Part shown: in pieces, positions 1 to 10,470 of the stretch
Position numbering within the stretch: the stretch's first letter is position 1
Layout of the letters: the number at the start of each line of letters is the position of its first letter
NCBI GenBank assembly: GCA_023525975.1
Contig: CM042034.1
Coordinates: 23,789,501-23,853,500, forward strand
From: Smallanthus sonchifolius
Lineage: Eukaryota; Streptophyta; Magnoliopsida; Asterales; Asteraceae
Length of the DNA stretch: 64,000 nucleotides
Direction: 5' to 3'
Made by a program: the position numbers and the translations under genes
The notes under the pieces: generated by a model
What the model was told of the DNA's origin: nothing
What the model saw: the letters and a program-made list of their open reading frames with translations, nothing else
Database searches by the model: none

Positions 1-957
1 CGTCAGACCCTCAGTCAGTGGGCCGTCACGACGGGCTTATACTACGAGCCTGAGACGGTGACGCCGCTTTTCACCGAGGCGGTGACAGAGGTGGACAAGG
101 AGGAACTCCTTGTTTTTTGGGGCTTGATTTCAGATAGTCCTTGGTTGGGTACCAAGGGGAGGGTCTCGGGTATTAGAGACCCTTTGTATAGATATCTGCA
201 CCGGCTTATTTCGACGTCGATCGCACCGCGTCTGAAAAGCCGTGAGTGGTGCACTGATAGAGATCTTTTCTTCCTTTTCTGCCTGCTTACTAGGAGGCGG
301 TGCGACCTGTCCACTAGCATGGCGCTTTATTTTGCTTCTGCCTATATGCGACAGAAGCGCGGACTTTTATATGGCGGTGCTTTCATCACGCATATCATGC
401 GGTCGGTCTTACCATTTGACCAGCATGAGCCTGCGATGTTACCGGCCATTCCCCCTGTCCGATTAGACCGTCGCACGGCGAGCGGCATGCGCATCACGCA
501 CCGATTCCCGCAGGGCCTTCGGTTCGTAGGGGCCGTCCAGGACCAGGTTTGGGTCCCGGTGCCGTTGCCGCAGATGCCTGGACAGGGGGACCCGCATATG
601 CCTCAGCCGCTACAGGGTATAGCGATTGAGGACGAGCCGCCACACGTCGAGCAGGTCCACGAGCATCCGCCACAGCATCCCCGACACGTACGTCGGTCTG
701 TTAGGCTGGATAGGGCTACCCAGGCAGTGCTTGATGGCCTTGTTGCCGACTCACGACGACAGGGTCGTCAACTCGATCGCATGGAGGACCTGATGATGTG
801 GGCGGTTGGACAGCTCGTGAATCAGTCACGAGCCGCCGGCATCGAGCCACCCCCACTACCACCGCCACGTCATTATCCGGACGACCCCGTTCAGGGTGAG
901 GGCGGGGCGGGTCAGGGTGACGCCGGAGCCGGTCAGGGTGACGGCGGAGACGGTTAG
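1..957 (+). CDS. Retrotransposon Orf1 (Athila-type)-like protein, 5' end missing
   Basis: The frame is open from base 1 to the TAG at 955-957 (318 residues visible). The same protein in copy 2 starts at an ATG about 370 bases further upstream, so the N-terminus is off-window. The sequence resembles the protein annotated in composite-family genomes as Arabidopsis retrotransposon Orf1, the extra gag-like protein of Athila elements; this assignment is from memory of the family. Visible parts: a globular region with the segment IRDPLYRYLHRLIS, then a Pro/His-rich linker, a short helical stretch (DRATQAVLDGLVADSRRQGR) and a Gly/Gln-rich repetitive tail. No catalytic motif is seen. It is carried by a MULE rather than a retrotransposon: no LTR, protease, reverse transcriptase or integrase is adjacent. 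Expression and role are unknown. Confidence 0.6.
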   Translation, partial: RQTLSQWAVTTGLYYEPETVTPLFTEAVTEVDKEELLVFWGLISDSPWLGTKGRVSGIRDPLYRYLHRLISTSIAPRLKSREWCTDRDLFFLFCLLTRRRCDLSTSMALYFASAYMRQKRGLLYGGAFITHIMRSVLPFDQHEPAMLPAIPPVRLDRRTASGMRITHRFPQGLRFVGAVQDQVWVPVPLPQMPGQGDPHMPQPLQGIAIEDEPPHVEQVHEHPPQHPRHVRRSVRLDRATQAVLDGLVADSRRQGRQLDRMEDLMMWAVGQLVNQSRAAGIEPPPLPPPRHYPDDPVQGEGGAGQGDAGAGQGDGGDG

Positions 958-1560
958 ATTTAGTTCTTTTATTTGTATTTTGTTTCTTTCGTTGTTATGT
1001 ATGTAAAACATTTTGATGTATATATTTAATTTTTTGATGTAATGTATATAATGTTTAGTTTATTTGTTTGGTTGTAATGTTTAATATTATGTTTGGTTGT
1101 AATGTTTAATATTTTGTTTGATTGTAATGTTTAATATTTTGTTTGGTTTGTAATGTTTAATATTTTGCTTGGTTATACTTTAAAAATTTAACAAATGTTT
1201 AAAAAAAATAAAATATACAAATGTTTATATAAATTAAAATAAAAATAAACAAAATATAAATAAATAAAAAAATATAATTAAATAAAAAATACCTATACGT
1301 GGCGTATAGGTCAATACGCCACGTATAGGATTCATAAACTCCAAATCTTCCAACTTTTGAAGCAAAAATATAACCCGTGCCTCATACGCTGCGTATAGGT
1401 CAATACGCCACGTATTGGACCAGCCGCCAGACAGAGAATGACACGTGGCATTCTGTTGGCAGTGACTGAATTCTATACGCCCTCGTATTGCCCTATACGA
1501 GGGCGTATAGATCGGCGACGGGTCCAATTAGCAATATTCCGTGTGTGGTTAGAAAAAGCC
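1..1560 (+). mobile_element. MULE-type element, copy 1 (left part outside window)
   Basis: This is the right-hand part of the same element seen at 4630-7596 and 32537-35562. It carries the Orf1-like gene (1-957), an AT-rich stretch, then three hairpins in the subterminal zone (about 1291-1329, 1380-1416, 1471-1508) and a terminal inverted repeat ending around 1560, where the complement reads CTAACCACACACGG a few bases in. By the spacing found in the other two copies the end is at 1560, and the target duplication would be 1561-1568; the partner lies outside the window. Its Orf1 frame is open throughout the visible part, unlike the other two copies, so this is the youngest-looking one. Confidence 0.8.
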
Positions 1561-2432
1561 TTCAATTATTTTTAACGGCGTGATTGCTGTTACTTAACCC
1601 CCCAGCAAAGCCACGTGGGAATAAAATCTCTTTAGGTACAGGTTGGAAAATGTTGGTTTGACAGGTCACTATTGGGTCCCACTCCAGGGTCCCATTACTT
1701 TGAAGTGAGCGCCAGCTTTCAAACAAATTGCCAATTAGATTCCAATTTTACCCCTTGATATTCAATCATTAACCTCCTCGATGCCACCAAACTTTTCTTT
1801 CAAAATCACTAAATTACATTTTCTTTTTTCTTTTTTTAATAATTTCATAAAAAATAAATACTTATACAATTATAGGTGAAACTTGAGTATTTTTTAAAGA
1901 AAAATTTATTTAATCCTCCGGTAGTAGGACTTGAAACTTTCTTAAATCTTGATTTTCAAAAGTGTTCCTCTCTATCACTGTGTCACAAACCTTAATAACA
2001 GGTGAAACTTAAGTGGTTAGTGATTTTTTGACGCTCAAAGTCAAAATAAAAATTATTATTATGGGTAATTTCATATATACACTCTTACAAACTTTATAAA
2101 CTACATACGTGTAGCCTAAAATATAAATTACATGTATCTATTTTCTCAAAGCTAAAAATATTAAGCAAGCTCATTTTAATTTATTTTTATTGAAAATAAG
2201 TTATAGAACAATTATTTTACGTTTTTTATTTTACTAAAACTTAAAAATTTCAAAGTTACCCTTTTTAACAATTTTTTTTTAATTTTTTCAGTTTTTACTG
2301 CCTTTTTATTTTTTTTTCGTTTTTACTTTTTCTTTTCTTTTTTATCGGTTTAAACTTTCTTTTTTTTCTCGACAATCACCAAATGTATAAAATAAAAGGA
2401 TATATTTTGTTATATGTATATATATATATATA
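1561..2432. other. AT-rich intergenic DNA, no gene seen
   Basis: No ORF, RNA gene or repeat with recognisable ends is seen. It lies between the right end of MULE copy 1 and a short Helitron and is rich in poly-T and poly-A runs. Confidence 0.5.
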
Positions 2433-2862
2433 CTAGTTTACACCTTTGTATTACACAAGGTGAAAAAATATCAATATATAAAATTCTTAAATTTTTATAA
2501 ATGTCTTATAAGTCGAAAAATGTATTACATATATTAACAATAGAAAACAAAATCCAAAAATATGTAAAAGTTAATATATAATTGGGTTTCGAAAATACAT
2601 TATTAATATTCAATTTAATTTGACTTTTATTTACTATTTGATTGAAAACATAAGCTAGGTAAGTAGATTTCAGAATTTCTTATAATAAGAGATAATTTAA
2701 AATAAATGTGTTTTATTAGTATAATTCATAATTTCTTAAAAAGTATATTATTATTGAAAAAATATAGATGTATTTAATAAGAGAGATTCGAAAAAAAATG
2801 ATGAGAATAGATATTAAGGCGACACCTGGCATTAGAAACTTTTATTTATTATATAGTATATA
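2433..2862 (-). mobile_element. Short non-autonomous Helitron
   Basis: On the minus strand the 3' end shows a hairpin (CACCTTGTGTAATACAAAGG and following G) about 10 bases before CTAG, followed by T, as expected for a Helitron 3' terminus inserted between A and T. The 5' end (around 2862) matches TATACTATATAATAAAT, the start shared with the better-preserved copies at 20943-21358 and 29049-29557. There is no RepHel coding sequence. The first two bases of the 5' end are mutated, so that boundary is approximate. Confidence 0.65.
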
Positions 2863-2959
2863 TATACTAACACTCAGAGCCGGTCCAAGGAATCCTCGAA
2901 CCATTTTGGGCCCGGGACGAGTAATAAAAAAGCGGGCCTCAATTATTTTTTATATGTAA
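2768..2959 (+). other. 63-codon ORF, judged non-coding
   Basis: A chance ORF crossing the boundary between the Helitron and the hAT MITE. Composition is that of AT-rich DNA and no family is recognised. Confidence 0.3.
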
Positions 2960-3306
2960 TGGGTTTAAATATATATATTTTTGTGTCTTTTTTTTGTTTA
3001 ATAGTTTACACGATTATGGATTTTTTGTGAAACAACCTTTTAAAGAGAAAAAAAAAAGAGAAAAGAAGAAATAGAATATATGAAAAATAAATACTGTTGT
3101 TGTCAAGACTTCAACCTGTGACCTTTACATTTTTTTTTGCAATGATTTTTCTAATTACACTAAGGAAACTTTGATATATACAAAATGAATGTATAAAATA
3201 AATATACTATTTAAAACATATACAAAAATTTTAAAAATTTCGGGCCTCTCGAAAAACCGGGCCTGAAGCCGTGACCCAGCTTGCCCCACCCTTTGGGCCG
3301 GGCATG
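2875..3306. mobile_element. hAT-type MITE with 8-bp target duplication
   Basis: The element begins CAGAGCCGGTCC and ends with the complement of CATGCCCGGCCC. It is flanked by perfect 8-bp copies of CTAACACT (2867-2874 and 3307-3314). An 8-bp duplication plus CAG...CTG-like ends fits the hAT superfamily. The GC-rich ends resemble the remnant at 39308, which sits next to a DUF4371/ZMYM-type hAT transposase pseudogene, so that lineage is a plausible source of transposase. No coding sequence inside. Confidence 0.8.
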
Positions 3307-3418
3307 CTAACACTAAATATTTAAATTTTATTGCTTAATTGGAAAAGTTGATCAATACTAACTGAATTAGTTTCTAGCAAGAAAAAGTATATTAAGAAGT
3401 TTCATGTTCATTATCATA

Positions 3419-3460
3419 CTAGCTTTAACCCCATGTGTTACATGGGATGAAACGTTAACA
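3419..3460 (-). mobile_element. Helitron 3' terminus, truncated element
   Basis: On the minus strand a hairpin (CCCATGTAACACATGGG) is followed by a short spacer and CTAG then T. This is the Helitron 3' signature also seen at 2433 and 20943. No matching 5' end was found upstream, so only a fragment is claimed. Confidence 0.5.
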
Positions 3461-4621
3461 TTATATTGATAACTATCTTAACACTTCTTTTTATACAAAT
3501 TTGATATCGTATTGATAACTTTTTTCATTTTGTTACATCTTAAGATTATATGGATGATAGTAATCAAAACATAAAAAAATACATGAAAATACATTTCATA
3601 AGTGATATATTTTTACAATACATTAAATTACGTGTCAAATGAAACCTTACAATGATGATTTACAAATTTGAAAATATTTCATTGTATACAATATTTGATG
3701 TGATATTGGTAAATTTTCAATGTTTAACACCCATTAAGTGCAACAAATAATAGAGTTTCTTTTCATCAATAACTGAAACCACAAAATAGCAAAAACCGTT
3801 CAAAAAATAGGACACAAACGGTGCGAACCTGATTGAAGCTAGTAGTAAGTCAAAGAAATCGAAGATAATCATATTGGTTAACGATTTCATTTCATACGTT
3901 GTTTCTCCATTTTATTAGTTTTTTGAACTCTATCAGCCTTTTTGTATAAACTTTAACATTAATGTTGTAACATATTTACAAATGTTTAACCTGTAATTAA
4001 ACTTATGTATCAAAATTAAGTTACTTTTATTTAAATCAAGTATTTTATACGAAAAATCACACTAAACCTTTAATATTAATCTCTCATTTAAAATAAAATA
4101 AAAATTAAATTTCAACAATATATCGTCTTAGTATATCGACACAGTTTAGATTTAAAATTACAAAATTAAATATGAAAAAGGTTAAAAATAATAAATTAGA
4201 ATTGAAGCCAAACATATTTTTTTGAAAAAAAATCTCGTCAGTTAATAAAAAATTAAGTTTAAAATATAATACAGTTTTAAAAATAAATATTTATATTTTT
4301 TTAATTTTAATTAAAAACTAACTATTAAAATTTTAAAATCAAAATAAAAAATTTATTTATAAATATTAAACTTAATTAAAAAACTACTAATTAAATATTA
4401 GTAAACTTTATTTTAACACATATATATATTCAAATACAAAAGTAGTCTTTTTCAAATCTCCTATTTTTTACTTATTGATTTTTTTTTAAATATTCACTTT
4501 TGATGAAAATTTAAAAATAAATTTGAGTTATTGATAATAATGATGAATTAATTTGATAAAATGTTTATTTATGAAAATTTTTGAAAAAGTTAATCAAAAT
4601 ATGTAAATATTGAATAGTGGA
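3461..4621. other. AT-rich intergenic DNA, no gene seen
   Basis: About 1.1 kb of very AT-rich sequence with many stop codons in all frames. Nothing supports a gene; it may hold the decayed body of the Helitron that ends at 3419. Confidence 0.5.
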
Positions 4622-4965
4622 TTTAAATAGGGGACTACTAACCACACACGGGAAATGCTAATCGCACTTGGTCATATACGCATCGTATAGGGCAATACGA
4701 TGCGTATAGCCCTTCACAAATTCCCGTGCCCGACATTCTCTTACAACCTGTCATTCAAACCTCGTATACGCATCGTATATGTCAATACGATGCAGTTTAG
4801 GATACGAGATTCCTTCTGCCACTAAACCCATCACATCGTACCTTATACGCATCGTATTGAGCTATACGATGCGTATAGGGCCCAAATTTTGTATATTTAA
4901 ACAATGTAGAATTCTCATTCGAACCGAACGAACGAACGTATGCTTTCCAAAAAATATCTATAAAC

Positions 4966-5157
4966 ATGTCTTGGTGGTGGGATGGTAACTACGATTTTCA
5001 GGTATATTCTAACGAGTCGGTGGAAAACAACCCGCAAAGTTCTGGCGTTCAAGAGGTGAACCGGGAGGAGGTCTCGTCCGACGTTTATTCTCATCAACGG
5101 GTAAGGCTTCCGGATTTGAACGAGCCACTGAGCAATCCCGAGTTCGTATACGGTTAA
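4966..5157 (+). pseudogene. FAR1-type MULE ORF, N-terminal remnant
   Basis: Starts MSWWWDGNYDFQVYSNESVE and matches the first 63 residues of the longer ORF in copy 3 (35232-34462). A TAA at 5155-5157 ends it where copy 3 has GAA-type codons. Beyond the stop the frame continues through a 15-residue repeat and then a second stop, and the FAR1 domain itself is missing. The ATG is in the same context as in copy 3, so the start is likely the ancestral one. It is not expected to make a functional DNA-binding protein. Confidence 0.7.
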
Positions 5158-5290
5158 CCGTCTTACCTTACACAGCCCACGAACGACTACGTATACGGTG
5201 AAGTCTCATACCCGACACAACAAACCGACGACTACGTATACGGTGAAGTCTCATACCCGACACAACAAACCGACGACTACGTATACGGGT
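5146..5290 (+). repeat. 45-bp tandem repeat in the MULE ORF
   Basis: The motif GTATACGG recurs at 5146, 5191, 5236 and 5281, an exact 45-bp spacing. The units encode a 15-residue repeat (PSYLTQPTNDYVYGE-like). Copy 3 has fewer units, so unit number differs between copies. Confidence 0.8.
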
Positions 5291-5344
5291 TTGCCCGGCA
5301 ACCGCCTATACGCCACGTATAAGCCTATACGTGGCGTATAGGTT

Positions 5345-5705
5345 TTTAAAAAATTAATAATTATTATTATTATTTATTATTTAAAATAAAAAAAATTAAT
5401 TATTATTATTATTTATTATTTAAAATTTAAAAAATATATTATTATTTCAATTAAAAACAATATATTATTATTATTTATTATTTAAATTAAAAACAATATA
5501 TTATTATTATTATTTATTATTTAATATTTAAAATAAAAAAAATTAATTATTATTATTATTTATTATTTAAAAATTAAACAATATATTATTATTTATTATT
5601 TCAATTAAAAACAATAAATTATTATTTATTATTTAAAATTTAAACGATATATTATTATTATTATTTATTATTTAAATTAAAAAATTAAAAACAATTAATT
5701 ATTAT
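5345..5705. repeat. ATT-rich microsatellite-like block
   Basis: About 360 bp of imperfect ATT/TAA repeats and poly-A tracts separate the FAR1-type ORF remnant from the Orf1-like ORF. A shorter block of the same kind lies at 34440-34575 in copy 3. It marks the join between the two coding modules. Confidence 0.7.
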
Positions 5706-5710
5706 CAGAT

Positions 5711-7044
5711 ATGGCGGATCATGAAGATGATATTGAGATGGATCAGCTAGACGATCTTGCGCACTACCCTTTTCTGGATTTTACGCCCGATACGGAGGCT
5801 TATTCCTGTTGCTAGAAGCTCGGGGAAGTGCAGATGGGTCCAGGTACGGCGGTGGATTGGGCCCTCCTCGAGGAGGTGCAAGAGGTCGAGCGAGCTAGGG
5901 CCATCATCGGTCAGGACACGCCATGGTCGCGTCTTTTTGACCTTTCTTTTGAGGATACATACCGAGAGCTGGTCGTCGAGTTTCTTTCGACGTTTATCTA
6001 CTCAGAGACTGGGCTGCAGCCTCTACCCGGGGAGGCGCCGGATATTGATCCGGACCGTATTTCTTTTTCTATTTTTGGGGTCGTTTACTGTCAGACCCTC
6101 CGTCAGTGGGCCGTCACGACGGGCTTATACTACGAGCCTGAGACGGTCACGCCGCTTTTCACCGAGGCAGTGACGGAGGTGGACAAGGAGGAATTCCTTG
6201 TTTTTTGGGGCTTGATTTCAGATAGTCCTTGGTTGGGTACCAAGGGGAGGGTCTCGGGTATTAGAGACCCTTTGTATAGATATCTGCACCGGCTTATTTC
6301 GACGTCGATCGCACCGCGTCTGAAAAGCCGTGAGTGGTGCACTGATAGAGATCTTTTCTTCCTTTTCTGCCTGCTTACCGGGAGGCGGTGCGACCTGTCC
6401 ACGAGCATGGCGCTTTATTTTGCTTCTGCCTATATGCGACAGAAGCGCGGACTTTTATATGGCGGTGCTTTCATCACGCATATCATGCGGTCGGTCATAC
6501 CATTTGATGACCATGAGCCTGCGATGTTACCGCCCATTCCCCCTGTCCGATTAGACCGTCGCACGGCGAGCGGCTGCGCATCACGCACCGATTCCCTCAG
6601 GGCCTTCGGTTCGTGGGGGCCATCCAGGACCAGGTTTGGGTCCCGGTGCCGTTGCCGCAGATGCCTGGACAGGGGGACCCGCCTATGCCTCAGCCGCTAC
6701 AGGGTGTGGCGATTGAGGACGAACCGCCACACGTCGAGCAGGTCCACGAGCATCCGCCACAGCATCCCCGACACGTACGTCGGTCTGTTAGGCTGGATAG
6801 GGCTACCCAGGCATTGCTTGATGGCCTTGTTGCCGACTCACGTCGACTGGGTCGTCAACTCGATCGCATGGAGGACCTGATGATGTGGGCGGTTGGACAG
6901 CTCGTGAATCAGTCACGAGCTGCCGGCATCGAGCCACCCCCACTACCACCGCCACGTCATTATCCGAACGACCCCGTTCAGGGTGAGGGCGGGGCGGGTC
7001 AGGGTGACGGCGGAGCCAGTCAGGGTGAAGGCGGAGCCGGTTAG
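5711..7044 (+). pseudogene. Orf1 (Athila-type)-like gene, two lesions
   Basis: The ATG at 5711 begins MADHEDDIEMDQLDDLAHYP, as in copy 3. Codon 35 is a TAG (5813-5815) where copy 3 has CAG. The frame then stays open and matches copy 1 until about 6574, where one base missing relative to copy 1 shifts the frame; the downstream part (6613-7044) is open in the shifted frame to the TAG at 7042-7044. The tail has the same Gly/Gln-rich repeats as copy 1. It follows the AT-rich block with no intron signals seen. Confidence 0.65.
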
Positions 7045-7604
7045 GTTTAGTTCTTTTATTTGTATTTTGTTCCTTTCGTTGTTATGTATGTAAAACATTT
7101 TGATGTATATATTTAATTTTTTGATGTAATGTATATAATTTTAGTTTATTTCTTTGGTTGTAATGTTTAATATTTTGTTTGGTTTGTAATGTTTAATATT
7201 TTGTTTGGTTTGTAATTTTTAATATTTTGTTTGATTAACAAACTTATATTAACAAAATTATATAAATTAAAATAAAAATAAACAAAATACAAAAAAATAA
7301 AAAAAATATAATTAAATAAAAAATACATATACGTGGCGTATAGGTCAACACGCCACGTATAGGATTCATAAAACTCCCAAACCTTCTAACTTTTGAATCA
7401 AAAATATAACCCGTGCCTCATACGCTGCGTATAGGTCAATACGCCACGTATTGGACCAGCCGCCAGACAGAGAATGACACGTGGCATTCTGTTGGCAGTG
7501 AATGAACTCTATACGCCCTCGTATTGACCTATACGAGGGCGTATAAGACGGCGACGGGTCCAATTAGCAATATTCCTTGTACGGTTAGAATTATCCTTTA
7601 AATA

Positions 7605-8097
7605 TGATTTGAGAGGGGAAGTTATTAGGATGAATATGATTATGACAAGTGTGAACAAAATTTAATTTTTTATTAGAATTGGAATGGATTTTGTCTAAAA
7701 AGTTTGTTTGACTTTAGTTGATGTGACGGCAACTTATGTAATAAATATATAAATAAAATTATCGTTTTAAATTGATATAACGTGACAATGACAAATTCGT
7801 CAAACAATCGTAAAAATATAATAAATGAAAATATTGAATTTAGAGACTTCAACTTTTGGAAATTTTAAAGTAATGTTTGTTTAAAATTTTAGTTTATATT
7901 TCAGAAACATCGTAATACGTTTATTGGAATTTATAAATGCAAATATATATTTAATTTAGAATAAAAATTGAAAACTTACAAAGATGAAAATTAATTTTTG
8001 AAAAAGGAATTTGTTGTTGAGCAGATATCACATGTTAGACAAACGGTATTTAAATACTTAATCGATATCAACACATAAAAGTTTATCTATATCTATA
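7605..8097. other. AT-rich intergenic DNA, no gene seen
   Basis: No ORF above about 60 codons with recognisable content and no repeat ends. Confidence 0.5.
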
Positions 8098-8499
8098 TCA
8101 TACTACTACATAATAGAGATTAAAAAGATAGGCATATAATTTACTTTAAAAATTTAGAATTAAGATATTGTAAACTGTGTTTAAATACTTTATAAGATTT
8201 TGAATTTTCATTTATAGTAATATCGTCAGTTTGGATGGCTTTTGGGTATCGGATTAAATTCATCCATAAAGTATTGAAACACTACACTTTACTTTTTATC
8301 TTGTTTGTGTAGTGTGGGACTTTTGAACTTAAAGTACATTGTAAACCATGTTACTTCATCAAAACATAAAGGTTTAGCAATCATAGATAGTACACCATGT
8401 GTTCCATCCATTCGGTATAAACCAATTGATAATCTAACAAAACACAAGTACAAACCCATAGTTTTACCTCTCCGCTGCACCGCGCAGGTTACCCACTAG
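8098..8499 (+). mobile_element. Possible short Helitron
   Basis: Starts A|TCATACTACTACATAATAG and ends with a GC-rich hairpin region (CCGCTGCACCGCGCAGG) then CTAG|T at 8496-8500. The layout (TC start, hairpin, CTRR end, A-T insertion) fits a Helitron, but the 5' end has only limited likeness to the other Helitrons in the window. The two small ORFs on opposite strands inside it are chance ORFs. Confidence 0.4.
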
Positions 8500-8500
8500 T

Positions 8501-9962
8501 AATTTAAAATTCTTATTGATTCAAGAACATGAATTACAAGAATCACATATATTATAGAGAACACTAAGATAATACATAACTTAATTGTTAAAAGAACACA
8601 CTAAAACTTACAACTTAGATAGCAAAGTTTATTGATTATTTAGTTATAGCAGCACTCAGCAACATCAAACAACTCTAGTCCTTCTGGTTTACACTAAAGT
8701 GACTTAATTAGTAGCGCTCGTAGGAAAACTTTACTCTATTCTCACACAACGAGAACTTGTTATAAAGCGATTTGTAAGAGGGATATCTTGATTCACTCAC
8801 AATATAATATATTTTTCAATGGAGAGTGAATCAGTACAATGTCAGTGTAAAAGATGACCTTTTATAGACAACAATCGTTTATCACTGACAACTCATTTGA
8901 TTCCAAATAACCACTTTGTACATCGTTGATTTGGTGAAGATTGTGGAGGGCGTTCAACACGTTTACCTTTTGTTACACTGGAGTTTGAATACGTGTCAAT
9001 TAACTGAAGTATTTAGATAACGAGCCTTACACACTTCGTCGAGCTTCATCTTGACTAATTTGCATCGAGTTTAGTTGCCGCTAGAGTCTTCAAGTGTGAC
9101 TACGGTTGCAAATTGAGTCTTCAACTTGAGCATATTTTCTTATCTGTCCAACTCTCAGATATTCTTCGGAAAGGGGTTATCAACTACCATAGTTCAACTT
9201 AAGACTTTAGTTATTTCTTGTCAAAGTTGATTCCCAAAGCTGAGTATGGGATTTGATATGGACATAAACATTGAATGGGTGCATGTATGTGCTTTGTGTA
9301 TGTGATCATGAGTTGCAAGGTCCTAAAGCTCAATAATTATATCCGCTTTTGTTATACTAAGTCTTCTCATGAAGTTTACATATGTAAAAGTTGAGACCTA
9401 ATGTCTCCAAATTTATAGAAGATCTTACATGAGTTGAGTTGAGTTGAGTTGAGTATTGCTTGTTATTAATGTCATTGAGTTATATAAATATAAAGAAGAG
9501 TTAATTACACATGTGGTCCATGTAGTATGCACATTTTGTGCTTTTAATCGTTTCTTATAAATAAGTACGGATTTAGTTCTCATTGTTTGTTAAACTCTAA
9601 TGCGCTTGGTCCTTATTACTCTTGGATATTGAAAATCTAAAGCTGCCCGATCTATCGGATATAGATGGCCCTCCGCCACCGTTGTCTTCGTAGTTTGTAG
9701 TTTTTTTATATTTTGATATAGCTTTATCTTTTGATATATGAACTTAACTTTTTGTTTGTCGGGTTCGTTTTATTTAGCTTGATATGCATGAGAATTATGT
9801 TGACACCCCGTATAAACTTATCTTTTTTGTATGTTTGTAATGATGGAATTCCATGTTGCTGCAAATGTCGAGAAGTTGATAACCGGAAGCTAGACGATAG
9901 GTGATAATGATAAGAAGACGAGTAGATACACATCGAAAACCCTAATCCATGTATTCCACTTT
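8501..9962. other. Intergenic DNA, no gene recognised
   Basis: Unlike the flanks this stretch is not extremely AT-rich, but no open frame of useful length exists. A short GAGTT pentamer run lies near 9432-9455. It could be a decayed LTR (there is a TATA-like CCTTTTATAGACAAC near 8858), but no paired LTR or primer site was found. Confidence 0.4.
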
Positions 9963-10470
9963 AACCAATGTAGACACTTCCCCAATGTGAACATCATCGA
10001 AGAGACCTCACCAGCTCTTAAAATCTCGGCGACTTTTAAGCTATCAAACATGTTCCAACGTTTACCATTAAAAGCATCTCAAAATCTTAACACCGCTTCA
10101 GAACATCCTGTGAACCAATGTAGACACTTCCCCACTGTGAACATCCTCGAAGAGACCTCACCAGCTCTTAAAATATCAACAACTTTTAAGCTATCAAACA
10201 TGTTCCAACGTTTACCATTAAAAGCGTCTCAAAATTTTAACACCGCTTCAGAACTCGTAAAGTTTTAAGGTGAAGGTGGTAATGATAGAAAGACAACTAG
10301 ATGCACACCAAAAACCCTAATCCATGTATTCCACGTTCACCAATGTAGACACTTCCATACCAAGAACATTGAAATCTCGGTGACTTTTAAGCTATCAAAC
10401 ATGTTCCAACAATTACCCTTAAAAGAATCTCGAAATCTTAACACCACTTCAGGACTCGTGATGTTTGAGG
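9963..10470 (-). repeat. 150-bp tandem repeat, degenerate protein-like array
   Basis: Two adjacent units begin at 9963 and 10113 with the same AACCAATGTAGACACTTCCC, a period of 150 bp. A third, shorter unit with an internal deletion starts near 10337 after about 75 bp of linker that also resembles the sequence before the first unit. The period is a multiple of three. On the minus strand one frame reads MFDSLKVAEILRAGEVSS followed by further residues with about one stop per unit; the plus strand is open over two units (9987-10268). The family is not recognised. It may be a decayed multi-exon gene with repeated exons. Confidence 0.6.

Larger units (their letters stand above)
4630..7596 (+). mobile_element. 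MULE-type element, copy 2 (complete, 2967 bp)
   Basis: Both ends are visible. The left end begins GGGGACTACTAACCACACAC and the right end, complemented, GGATAATTCTAACCGTACAA. The flanks are exact 8-bp copies of TTTAAATA at 4622-4629 and 7597-7604. Inside, from left: three hairpins with core CGCATCG (about 4677-4708, 4765-4793, 4843-4876), a short FAR1-type ORF start (4966), a 45-bp tandem repeat, an internal hairpin pair (5303-5341), about 360 bp of ATT-rich repeat, an Orf1-like pseudogene (5711-7044), then three hairpins at the right end. A DDE transposase core is absent, so it is non-autonomous. The TIR and FAR1-like protein point to the Mutator superfamily, although 8-bp duplications are at the short end for it. 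Confidence 0.85.

Noticed and set aside
1234..1527. 97-codon minus-strand ORF at the end of MULE copy 1 (also 65 codons in copy 2)
   Set aside because: It reads through the hairpins and poly-A/T DNA, and is truncated in copy 2; likely chance.
4779..4988. 69-codon ORF at the left end of MULE copy 2
   Set aside because: It lies in the hairpin zone upstream of the FAR1-type ATG; the matching upstream frame in copy 3 is an extension without a conserved start.
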